Position numbers and translations under genes: made by a program. A stretch of 47,192 nucleotides of DNA, from contig DASPFV010000053.1 in the NCBI GenBank assembly GCA_035620975.1, positions 1 to 47,192 on the forward strand, written 5' to 3'. Each line of letters starts with the position of its first letter. The stretch's first letter is position 1. Positions 26,351 through 33,219 of this stretch are shown here, piece by piece. This DNA is from DASPFV01 sp035620975. GTDB lineage: Bacteria > Acidobacteriota > Vicinamibacteria > Vicinamibacterales > 2-12-FULL-66-21. The notes beneath the pieces are model-generated. The model was not told the origin of the DNA. It worked only from the letters and a program-made list of their open reading frames with translations, and ran no database searches.

Positions 26351-26577
26351 GCGGGCTCGCGTTCCTCACGAATGACGGTGGCGGCCGGCGTCTTCAGCGT
26401 CACGCGCTTTCGGCTGTGAATTCTGGCCAGCATCTCGTCACGCGTGGGACGTGCGGCCAGACGCTCGAGTTCGGCCAACAGATAATCGGAGAGCGTCTGC
26501 CCCAGGTCCGCGGCCCGAGTCTTGAGCTTGCGATGCAGGGCGTCCGGAACGTTCCGGATCTGAACCATCTTCGACAT
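26347..26577 (-). CDS. Ribbon-helix-helix antitoxin (FitA/VapB-like)
   Basis: 76 aa. 'VQIRNVPDALHRKLKTRAADLGQTLSDYLLAELERLA' is a ribbon-helix-helix DNA-binding domain. The C-terminal 30 residues ('RDEMLARIHSRKRVTLKTP') would wrap the toxin. The 'RNVPD' strand is typical of FitA-type antitoxins. It should neutralise the PIN protein encoded just downstream and repress its own promoter. The start codon lies inside a 38-base palindrome. Confidence 0.85.
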   Translation of the reverse strand: MSKMVQIRNVPDALHRKLKTRAADLGQTLSDYLLAELERLAARPTRDEMLARIHSRKRVTLKTPAATVIREEREPA

Positions 26578-26610
26578 GTGATCAGCATGCGCGCATGCTG
26601 GTCACATGTC
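26573..26610 (-). promoter_or_regulatory. 38-base palindromic operator at the first TA operon
   Basis: Two 19-base halves, 26573-26591 and 26592-26610, are inverted copies with a single mismatched pair. Each half contains GACATGTGA and AGCATGCG. It covers the antitoxin start codon (26575-26577) and the region just upstream, so it is the likely autoregulatory site for the RHH antitoxin. Such antitoxins bind two-fold symmetric DNA. Confidence 0.75.
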
Positions 26611-27046
26611 AACGTCAGGCTGCTTCGTGTAACAGCCAGGATTGCGGGAATCGTCCACTGCGGCGACCACTTTTTCAAAAACGTTCGCGAAAAGTCGGGA
26701 TGTTCCGCGCTCCGGGCACGGTTGGAGCGAGTCTTGTTGGCCCGCGGGTGACCCCGGTGGAACCCGGCGAAACGGAGGAAGGACGAAGGCAGCGGTCGGA
26801 AGCATCCGCACTCGAACACGGGCCGGCTCGAATGTCACGTGCAGCCGCTCTCCAACGGGTCCACGAACTGAGGCAGGTGCGAGCAACGTTCGCGCCAGTG
26901 CGTCGCTTCCGGCTGACCGTGACATCGAGTCGGGAGATGCGTGCGCGTCTCCAGACGCCTGCGAGCGACGCAAGGTGGGCAAGACATGCATCCAGAACTC
27001 GATCACGTTGCGATCGCATCGGGTTTGAGGTCTACAGATGGAGAGG
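26611..27046. other. Stretch without a gene between two TA operons
   Basis: About 436 bases on which I see only short shadow frames and no RNA gene or repeat. The first bases presumably carry the promoter of the TA operon at 25955-26577. Confidence 0.5.
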
Positions 27047-27475
27047 CTACTCGACAAACTCCTGCAATCGTCGAACGTGTCCTGCGAGCAGTGGGCGTGA
27101 CGCGACCTTGGCGGCGAGCCTGTCATCGCCGGTGATCACCTCCGTTTCGAGTCGAACGGCTAACGCCAGGTACATCGCGTCGTACACCGTTATGCCGGCG
27201 GTGAGTGCCAGGGCGAGCGCGTCTTCGAGCACACTCCGAGTAGCAACCGTTTCAACGGCGACTTGCGCCAGGTCCCTCACCAACTGCCGCCCCTCAATCT
27301 CCTCCAACTCCTTTCGTCGCACCTTCTTCCAGACAGTATTCCCAGCTTCGGAGAACAGCAGGTCAGGAGCAACGTAGTCGTGCGACGCGCGGAGCCATCG
27401 CCGCGCCGCCTCGGAGTGGATCTCTGGAATGAACCACTTTACGACCAGGCTCGCGTCGACGACGAAGACGCTCAC
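27047..27475 (-). CDS. PIN-domain toxin (VapC-like), second locus
   Basis: 142 aa from the GTG at 27475, preferred because it overlaps the antitoxin stop (GTGA) and begins directly at 'VFVVDASLVVKWFIPE'. Acidic residues are in 'VVDAS', 'LLFSEAGN', 'VYDAMYLALA' and 'TGDDRLAAK'. The longer frame to 27547 runs into the antitoxin gene. It should be an RNase toxin controlled by the protein encoded upstream. Confidence 0.86.
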   Translation of the reverse strand: MSVFVVDASLVVKWFIPEIHSEAARRWLRASHDYVAPDLLFSEAGNTVWKKVRRKELEEIEGRQLVRDLAQVAVETVATRSVLEDALALALTAGITVYDAMYLALAVRLETEVITGDDRLAAKVASRPLLAGHVRRLQEFVE

Positions 27476-27705
27476 CGCGCGTCGCGGTCCTCGCGAATGA
27501 GCTCCGCGCTGTCGGAATGGCCTGAGCCACTCAAGCGTTTGAGCCACCGCGCCGAGAGCCGGCGGGTCTCGGCAAGATTTCGCGTGCTCGCACGCCGCAG
27601 GATATCGTGAATTTCGGCCTGCAACGAACGTCGGTGTGCTTTGGCCGCAGCCTTCAGCTGCTTGAGCACCTCAGCGTCCAAATCGCGCACCAGAACGTTG
27701 GGCAT
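27472..27705 (-). CDS. Arc/FitA-type ribbon-helix-helix antitoxin, second locus
   Basis: 77 aa. 'MPNVLVRDLDAEVLKQLKAAAKAHRRSLQAEIHDILRRA' is a clear FitA-like ribbon-helix-helix domain ('VRDLD...LK..A....RSLQAEI'). The C-terminal tail contacts the toxin. It is coupled to the PIN gene by a four-base overlap. It differs clearly from the first antitoxin, so the two loci are separate acquisitions rather than a duplication. Confidence 0.86.
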   Translation of the reverse strand: MPNVLVRDLDAEVLKQLKAAAKAHRRSLQAEIHDILRRASTRNLAETRRLSARWLKRLSGSGHSDSAELIREDRDAR

Positions 27706-27725
27706 AGGGTTTCTCTTGCTGCCAT

Positions 27726-27742
27726 GGTATCATACTGATACC
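27726..27742 (-). promoter_or_regulatory. Palindromic operator at the second TA operon
   Basis: GGTATCA-TAC-TGATACC is a perfect 7+3+7 palindrome whose edge lies 20 bases upstream of the antitoxin ATG. On the minus strand it contains a TATGAT -10-like sequence, so a bound antitoxin would block RNA polymerase. Confidence 0.65.
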
Positions 27743-27946
27743 GGTCAAGCGCGTGCTGCGTCGCAGGTCTGGTCCTGCACGGCTCTTCGGAAGCGCGTGC
27801 GCCAGCACTTCGGCGCACGAGGTCGGGCTTCTTACCTTGGGCTCGATCGAGGCTCCCACTGCCATCCAGTGCGCGCTCAGGCTTCTCTCCTCGATCGTTT
27901 GGTCGTTTGCAGTGTGCGCTCCGAGGCACACGCCTTCGGCGAACCT

Positions 27947-28624
27947 TTAGCCTTCGCGATTGAGCTTCTCGCGCCGCGCCAACTCGGCACCCGACGGCTC
28001 CTGCGCGCCACCGACGGTGGCCGTCTTCACCTCGCCATCGCGCACATAGGTCGCAGCGATGATGCCGTTGGGCGAGACGGCGCTGTGCGTCAGCGTGAAC
28101 GCGCGAGGCTGGCTGGTCTCGTCAAACAGGCGCTTGCCCTTGCCCAGCAACACAGGAAATGTGAACGTGCGGATCTCGTCGACGAGGTCTGCGGCGAGCA
28201 AAGAATGTACAAGTTCGGTGCTGCCCTGTGTGACGAGCGTCGGGCCGTCATCTTGTTTCAGTTTCGCGACATCCTTCGCCGCGTCGCGCAGCGCCACGGA
28301 GCCCTTCCATGCAAGGTCGGCGCCCTTGCGCGTCCCCACATATTTCGTGATCCGGTTGAACGCTCTGGCGATGTCGTCGTACGAGCCGCCTTCCGCATAA
28401 GGCCAATACGCCGCGAAGATGTCATAGGTGCGCCGACCCAGCAGGAGGTCGAACGGCTCGCCGAACAGCTTGCCGATCTCCGCGGAGAACACCGGGTCGA
28501 CGTCGGCGAGCGGAGCGACCCAGCCGCCCAACTTGAAGCCGCCGGTGGGGTCTTCTTCCGGCCCGCCCGGGGCCTGCATCACACCGTCCATCGATACCAT
28601 CGCCCCGACAACAACCTTTCTCAT
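27947..28624 (-). CDS. RibD C-terminal / dihydrofolate reductase-like protein
   Basis: 225 aa from the ATG at 28624, which has AGGAG six bases upstream; the frame opens further to 28768. 'MRKVVVGAMVSMDGVMQAPGGPEED', 'LLLGRRTYDIFAAYWP', 'KYVGTRKG', 'LVTQGSTELVHSLLAADLVDEI' and 'FPVLLGKGKRLF' are typical of the dihydrofolate-reductase-fold RibD_C family. These are NADPH-dependent reductases of unknown physiological substrate. The last 25 residues are a charged extension. Confidence 0.85.
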   Translation of the reverse strand: MRKVVVGAMVSMDGVMQAPGGPEEDPTGGFKLGGWVAPLADVDPVFSAEIGKLFGEPFDLLLGRRTYDIFAAYWPYAEGGSYDDIARAFNRITKYVGTRKGADLAWKGSVALRDAAKDVAKLKQDDGPTLVTQGSTELVHSLLAADLVDEIRTFTFPVLLGKGKRLFDETSQPRAFTLTHSAVSPNGIIAATYVRDGEVKTATVGGAQEPSGAELARREKLNREG

Positions 28625-28727
28625 GGTGCTCTCCTGTTCTGTCACTCTAAGGTGCCCACCCCGCCTCGTTCCACCAGCAGACGCCGGCAACGCGCTGACT
28701 CGATCGGATCGCCGAATGCGGACAGCG

Positions 28728-28949
28728 TCACTGATCGGAGAGTCTCGGCGATCGTGCGCGGAGTTCATCCATCCGCTTCGATGCTTCGGCCATCGTCAGG
28801 GCGCCATCGAAATCTTCACCGGTCTTCCGACACAGCGTCTCCAGGTACGAGCGCTGCGCGTCGGTCATCGGTTCGTCACCAGTTTTCCATTCGTCCGGAT
28901 CGCGCTGCAGGGCCGGCTGAGCGGTATCATCCGTTGACTGGTTCTTCAT
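28728..28949 (-). CDS. DUF3072 small protein
   Basis: 73 aa from the ATG at 28949. 'DPDEWKTGDEPMTDAQRSYLETLCRKTGEDFD' followed by 'LTMAEASKRMDELR' is the DUF3072 signature, a short helical protein of unknown function. Its ATG is only seven bases from the ATG of the divergent DNA ligase gene, so both ribosome sites lie in the opposite gene's leader. A longer frame to 29024 would overlap the ligase and is unlikely. Confidence 0.8.
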   Translation of the reverse strand: MKNQSTDDTAQPALQRDPDEWKTGDEPMTDAQRSYLETLCRKTGEDFDGALTMAEASKRMDELRARSPRLSDQ

Positions 28950-28956
28950 AGGGCGA

Positions 28957-29958
28957 ATGGATCGCAAACGCAAAGCCACCTCCGCGAGACTTCCGGCCTC
29001 GAGCAGCTCTTCCGCCCGCTTCATCGCGCCAATGCTGTTGAAGCGAACGGATTCGCTCCCCGACAGCCCGCAGTGGCTGTACGAGCTGAAGCTCGACGGC
29101 TACCGGGCGATTGCGTTCAAGCGCAACGGAGTCGTCCACCTGCGATCACGCAACGACAATGATTTCAGCGGACGTTATCCGGGCGTGCTGAAGGGACTCG
29201 CGAAGATGCCGGACAACACGGTCATTGATGGCGAGGTCATCGCCTTTGACGATGACGGGCGCCCCTCATTCAACGCTCTCCAGAACTACGGGTCGGCGCC
29301 AGCTCCGGTCATCTACTACGTGTTCGACGTGATGGTACTGGCCGGCCGTGACGTGATGCGCGAGCCGCTCGAGAAACGGCGCGGGCTCCTCGAACAGAAG
29401 GTGCTGCCGAAACTCTCGGAGCCGGTCCGGTATACGAGCCCGCTCGATGCCGCTCTCCCCGTGCTGGTGGAATCGGTTCAGGAACAGGGGTTCGAAGGGC
29501 TCGTGGCCAAGCGGCGTCACAGCGTGTACGAGCCGGGACTCCGCACCGGCGCGTGGATGAAGATGCGCGTCAACCGCGGTCAGGAGTTCGTGATTGGCGG
29601 CTACACACGTGGAACGAAGACGTTCGATGCGCTGATCTTTGGCTGCTACGAGGGCGAGAAGTTGATCTACGTCGCGAGAACCCGCAACGGCTTCACATCC
29701 GTCACGCGCGCGCAGCTGTTCAGAAAATTCAAAGGGCTCGAGATCAACGAGTGCCCGTTTGCGAATCTGCCGGAGGCGAGGAGCGGTCGTTGGGGGCAGG
29801 GACTGACGAAAGCAAAAATGGCCGAATGCCAGTGGCTGAAGCCTGAGCTCGTCGGCCAGTTCGAGTTCCTCGAATGGACCGCCGACAACCACTTGAGACA
29901 TTCCAGGTTCGTCGGCCTGCGCGAGGACAAGAAAGCGAGGGATGTCGTCCGCGAATGA
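28957..29958 (+). CDS. ATP-dependent DNA ligase (LigD ligase-domain type)
   Basis: 333 aa. The nucleotidyl-accepting lysine is K45 in 'ELKLDGYRA'. It is followed by 'LRSRNDNDFSGRYP', 'VIDGEVIAFDDDGRPSF', 'FDVMVLAGRD', 'FEGLVAKRRHSVYEPG' and 'WMKMRVNRGQEFVIGGYT' (motifs III to V). The OB-fold follows to residue 330. The size and motifs match the stand-alone ligase module of LigD. No Ku, primase or phosphoesterase domain is present in the window, so a role in end joining is possible but not shown. It is two genes away from a translesion polymerase cassette on the opposite strand. Confidence 0.92.
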   Translation: MDRKRKATSARLPASSSSSARFIAPMLLKRTDSLPDSPQWLYELKLDGYRAIAFKRNGVVHLRSRNDNDFSGRYPGVLKGLAKMPDNTVIDGEVIAFDDDGRPSFNALQNYGSAPAPVIYYVFDVMVLAGRDVMREPLEKRRGLLEQKVLPKLSEPVRYTSPLDAALPVLVESVQEQGFEGLVAKRRHSVYEPGLRTGAWMKMRVNRGQEFVIGGYTRGTKTFDALIFGCYEGEKLIYVARTRNGFTSVTRAQLFRKFKGLEINECPFANLPEARSGRWGQGLTKAKMAECQWLKPELVGQFEFLEWTADNHLRHSRFVGLREDKKARDVVRE

Positions 29959-30018
29959 GGCCCGTTCAGCTCGTTTCCAGCCTCGCAACGGGCGACAATC
30001 ATCCATAGGGTCGTAGTC

Positions 30019-30996
30019 ATGTCGATACTGATCGCCACCGACCGCGAAATCGTCGTCATTGACGCTGAGCGCGGCACCTCCGCGTCGGCCCAGGGGATCA
30101 GCGACCGTCCTGCTTGTCTCGCTGCGGACGCGCTCGTCCACGGACGGGCATGGTGTGGGACTCACCCGGACGGGGTGTTCAGGAGCGATGATGGCGGGCG
30201 GTCCTGGCGGTCTGTCGGCCTTTCGGGCCGGCTGATCATGGCCATCGCCGCGAGTCCGGTCGAGCGGGATGTCGTGTGGGTGGGTACCGAACCGAGTGAA
30301 GTGTGGCGCTCGGCAGACGCAGGTACTACGTGGGAGCAGACGAGTCGACTCGACACGTTGTCCTCGTCGTCGGAGTGGTCTTTTCCGCCGAGACCGGACA
30401 CGCATCACGTTCGCTGGATCGCGTGCCACCCGCTCGAAGCGGGACGACTCTGGGTCGCGATCGAGGCTGGCGCGCTCGTGTCCACGATCGACGGCGGCCG
30501 CACCTGGCGCGATCGCGTTGCTGGTGGACCGTGGGACACTCACGAGCTCGCCGTTCACCGCAATGCGCCCGATACGCTGCGCGTCTCTGCGGGCGACGGA
30601 TACTTCGAGAGCGACGACGCCGGCGCGACGTGGCGCTCGCCAAGCACCGGTCTCGAGGTCGGCTACTTGCGCAGCGTGGCGATCGATCCGGGGCAACCGG
30701 ACGTCGTCCTGGTATCAGCATCGTCCGGACCGTACACCGCGTACGTGGCTGGCCGATCGGATGGCCGGTTGTATCGCCGACTCACTCCCGAGCGCTGGGA
30801 GCGCGTCCGCGACGGGTGGCCAGAGCCACCGAGCACAATCGCGCCGCTGCTCTGCGCCGGCGCCAGACCTGGAGAGATGTGGGCCGCCGATGAGCGCGGC
30901 GTGCACCGTTCGGACGACAGCGGAAAAAGCTGGCGCCGTGTCGCCGGCTACGCGACGTCGGCGCAGCATCTCCGCGGTCTCGCCCTGCTGCAGTAG
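30019..30996 (+). CDS. BNR/Asp-box beta-propeller protein
   Basis: 325 aa. At least five Asp-box loops (SxDxGxxW) are seen: 'SDDGGRSW', 'SADAGTTW', 'STIDGGRTW', 'SDDAGATW' and 'SDDSGKSW', spaced about 45-60 residues apart, as in sialidase-like or exo-alpha-type propellers. The catalytic residues of sialidases are not evident, and there is no signal peptide. It is likely a cytoplasmic propeller of unknown function. It lies 60 bases after the ligase gene on the same strand and may be co-transcribed. Confidence 0.75.
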   Translation: MSILIATDREIVVIDAERGTSASAQGISDRPACLAADALVHGRAWCGTHPDGVFRSDDGGRSWRSVGLSGRLIMAIAASPVERDVVWVGTEPSEVWRSADAGTTWEQTSRLDTLSSSSEWSFPPRPDTHHVRWIACHPLEAGRLWVAIEAGALVSTIDGGRTWRDRVAGGPWDTHELAVHRNAPDTLRVSAGDGYFESDDAGATWRSPSTGLEVGYLRSVAIDPGQPDVVLVSASSGPYTAYVAGRSDGRLYRRLTPERWERVRDGWPEPPSTIAPLLCAGARPGEMWAADERGVHRSDDSGKSWRRVAGYATSAQHLRGLALLQ

Positions 30997-31016
30997 CGCC
31001 GACAAGACATGCGACT

Positions 31017-31541
31017 CTAGCTACCGACGCTCGCGCCCAGGATGACGAGAAGCTCGTCCAACTGCTCGAACTGCTCGCTGAAGCCACCTGTACTCCCGGA
31101 GGCGATGGCACCGTCGAGCGCTTCCTTCGAGGGATAGAGGTCGTGAATGACGACCAGGGTCTCGGCACCTCGTTGTTCGAAGGTCACCGTGGTGACGGCC
31201 CCATCTTCGCCACCTTCGTCATTCGTCCAGACGAGGCGCGAGTGCGGTGTCACTTCGAGGTATCTACCGAAGAACGCCATGGGCTCTGGGAACGCATCGT
31301 GGCGGAACACCAGGCGGTACGTGCCGCCGACACGAACATCCATCTCGCAGGAAAGCAGGGACATGCCGGTCGACTTCGGTACCCACCATCGCTTGAACAG
31401 CTCGGGCCTGGTCCACGCCTCGAAGACGATGCGCGCCGGACCGTTGAAGGTTCGCGTGACGACAAGCTCACGGTCGGACGTGCGTTCCGTCGTCGTGGCG
31501 TTCTTCATGGGTGTGGGCTCACTTTCTCTTCTTGCGTCCAT
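31017..31541 (-). CDS. SRPBCC / AHSA1-family protein
   Basis: 174 aa from the ATG at 31541, which is preceded by AAGGAG seven bases upstream inside the ArsR gene. A start at 31508 is also possible. 'ELVVTRTFNGPARIVFEAWTRPELFKRWWVP' and 'MDVRVGGTYRLVFRH' are hallmarks of the AHSA1 branch of the START-like fold. These bind hydrophobic ligands in a deep pocket. The pairing with an ArsR regulator in one operon is very common; together they probably form a ligand-responsive unit whose ligand is unknown. Confidence 0.85.
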   Translation of the reverse strand: MDARRESEPTPMKNATTTERTSDRELVVTRTFNGPARIVFEAWTRPELFKRWWVPKSTGMSLLSCEMDVRVGGTYRLVFRHDAFPEPMAFFGRYLEVTPHSRLVWTNDEGGEDGAVTTVTFEQRGAETLVVIHDLYPSKEALDGAIASGSTGGFSEQFEQLDELLVILGASVGS

Positions 31542-31884
31542 CGACCATCTCCTTCTGTTTCAGTTCTTCGACAACCTTGTCCAACTCGTCGAAGCGTGAC
31601 TCCCAGAGCTGGCGGTACCTCTCGATCCATGCCGTCTCTTCATGCAGTCGCCGCGGACCGAGCTTGCAGGTTCGCACGCGTCCGATCTTCTCCGTCCTGA
31701 CGAGCCCGGCCTGTTCCAGGACGCCGACGTGCTTCTTCATGCCCGTGAGGGTCAAGTGGAACTTCTCGGCAAGATCCGTGATCGACGCGTCTCCGCGTCC
31801 GAGCTGCTCCAGAACGCCGCGTCGGGTGGCGTCCGAGAGCGCGGCGAACGAGGCGTCGAGACGAGCCCTGGAATACTGAACCAT
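31519..31884 (-). CDS. ArsR-family winged-helix regulator
   Basis: 121 aa from the ATG at 31884. 'LDASFAALSDATRRGVLEQLGRGDASITDLAEKFHLTLTGMKKHVGVLEQAGLVRTEK' is a classic ArsR winged helix. No metal-binding cysteine pair is present, so it belongs to the non-metal branch that accompanies SRPBCC proteins. Its reading frame overlaps the downstream gene by 23 bases. It has no ribosome site; the promoter -10 is so close that the mRNA is probably leaderless. Confidence 0.87.
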   Translation of the reverse strand: MVQYSRARLDASFAALSDATRRGVLEQLGRGDASITDLAEKFHLTLTGMKKHVGVLEQAGLVRTEKIGRVRTCKLGPRRLHEETAWIERYRQLWESRFDELDKVVEELKQKEMVDGRKKRK

Positions 31885-31923
31885 CTGGTTCAGTATAATA
31901 ACGCACTGATCGGCGGCATGCAA
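31873..31923 (-). promoter_or_regulatory. Promoter and operator of the ArsR/SRPBCC operon
   Basis: On the minus strand a -35 TTGCAT (31923-31918) and a -10 TATTAT (31900-31895) are separated by exactly 17 bases. A perfect palindrome, ATACTGAACCA-TC-TGGTTCAGTAT (31873-31896), overlaps the edge of the -10 and the ATG at 31884. Bound ArsR would block both transcription and the start region. Confidence 0.75.
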
Positions 31924-31971
31924 GTGGAGGCGGAGCGCTTGCTGATCATTCCACGGCGCGAGGACCGATAT

Positions 31972-33219
31972 TCACAGCTCCCGTTCAGCCAGGCGTCGGA
32001 ACTCGTCGGGGACGGAGTGCCCAACGCGCGATGCCGCCCCATAGTCCACCGCTTTTGCGCCGAAGCGTTTGCGGATCGCATCGACGGCCCGGTCTGCGCG
32101 CGATCGCGCCAGGCCCTGCTTTGTACCAGGGCGGCGTCCTTCGTCGGCAAGCCCCAGCGGCAGCTCCAGTTGCACGATCGCGGGCGCTTCGAGATGTGAG
32201 ACGGAGATCGCCAGCAGCGAGATCGTCCTCTCGTGACGGTGATCGGCAAGGACGCGACGCACCAGGTCCTCGGCGACGTCAGCGAGCCCCCTCGTTGAAG
32301 AAATCGGTGCCGACAGCGTGCGCGAGCGCGAGACCGCGCGCAAGTCGGCGAAGCGCACGCGAACCGTGATCGTCCGGCCCGCCAGTGACCTGGCGCGGAG
32401 GCGCGCGCCGATGCGGTCGGCGAGATGATGGAGCGTCGGTTTGAAGACGCGCTCGCTCGCCGGCCGTCGTCCGAGCGCCGATTGTGCGCCGGCGGAGCGC
32501 GCGCGCCGGCGCGTCTGGATTTGCCGCGGATCGCGGTTCCACGCGAGTGCCGTCAGCTTTCGTCCCACCGCGTGCCCAAGCAATCGCTCCACGGATTGAG
32601 GAGAGCTCGCAGCCAATTGCCCGATGGTGGTGACGCCGATCTTGGCGAGATGCGCCTCGGTGGCGGGGCCCACGCCCCACATGAGCGACACCGGCAGTTC
32701 GTGAAGGAACTCGAGTTCGGTCTCCGGATCGACGACGACCAGACCATCCGGCTTGGCGACCTGCGATGCGATCTTCGCCAGGTGCTTGGTCCGCGCCACG
32801 CCGATGGACATCGGCAGGCCAAGCTCGGCGCGCACGCGCGCCCGAACCGTCCGCGCGATCTCTGCCGGCGACCCGAAGAGATGCGTGCACCCTGCCACGT
32901 CGGCGAAGGCCTCGTCGATCGAGATGCGCTCGATGGCAGGCGTGAAATCGCTCAGGACTCCGATGGCGGCGTCGCCGAGCCGTTGGTATTCGTCGAAATG
33001 TCCGCCGACGAACACGAGGTCGGGACAGAGTTGCCGCGCGCGCGTCCCCGGCATGCCGCTTCTTACGCCGAAGGCTCGCGCTTCGTAGGAGGCCGCGAGC
33101 ACGACGCCGCCGCCGACCGCAATCGGCTTGCCGCGCAGGCGCGGGTCGAGCAGCTGTTCGACCGACGCATAAAAGGCGTCGAGGTCCGCATGGAGAATGG
33201 TGGCTGTGGGACCGCGCAT
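31972..33219 (-). CDS. dinB: DNA polymerase IV (Y-family, DinB)
   Basis: About 415 aa. 'ILHADLDAFYASVEQ' and 'ISIDEAFADV' hold the catalytic acidic residues. 'SIGVARTKHLAKIASQVAKPDGL' marks the palm/thumb boundary and 'MWGVGPATEAHLAKIGVTTIGQL' the helix-hairpin-helix. A little-finger domain follows to about residue 350. 'QLELPL' near residue 355 is a sliding-clamp-binding motif. It performs error-prone translesion synthesis. The start at 33219 overlaps the stop of the upstream gene (TGATG), so the pair is translationally coupled; an ATG four codons upstream (33231) is also open. Confidence 0.93.
   Translation of the reverse strand: MRGPTATILHADLDAFYASVEQLLDPRLRGKPIAVGGGVVLAASYEARAFGVRSGMPGTRARQLCPDLVFVGGHFDEYQRLGDAAIGVLSDFTPAIERISIDEAFADVAGCTHLFGSPAEIARTVRARVRAELGLPMSIGVARTKHLAKIASQVAKPDGLVVVDPETELEFLHELPVSLMWGVGPATEAHLAKIGVTTIGQLAASSPQSVERLLGHAVGRKLTALAWNRDPRQIQTRRRARSAGAQSALGRRPASERVFKPTLHHLADRIGARLRARSLAGRTITVRVRFADLRAVSRSRTLSAPISSTRGLADVAEDLVRRVLADHRHERTISLLAISVSHLEAPAIVQLELPLGLADEGRRPGTKQGLARSRADRAVDAIRKRFGAKAVDYGAASRVGHSVPDEFRRLAEREL

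Noticed and set aside
26595..27377. 260-codon plus-strand frame across the second PIN gene
   Set aside because: Antisense to the PIN gene and rich in Ser/Arg; no domain, while the PIN frame has all acidic residues.
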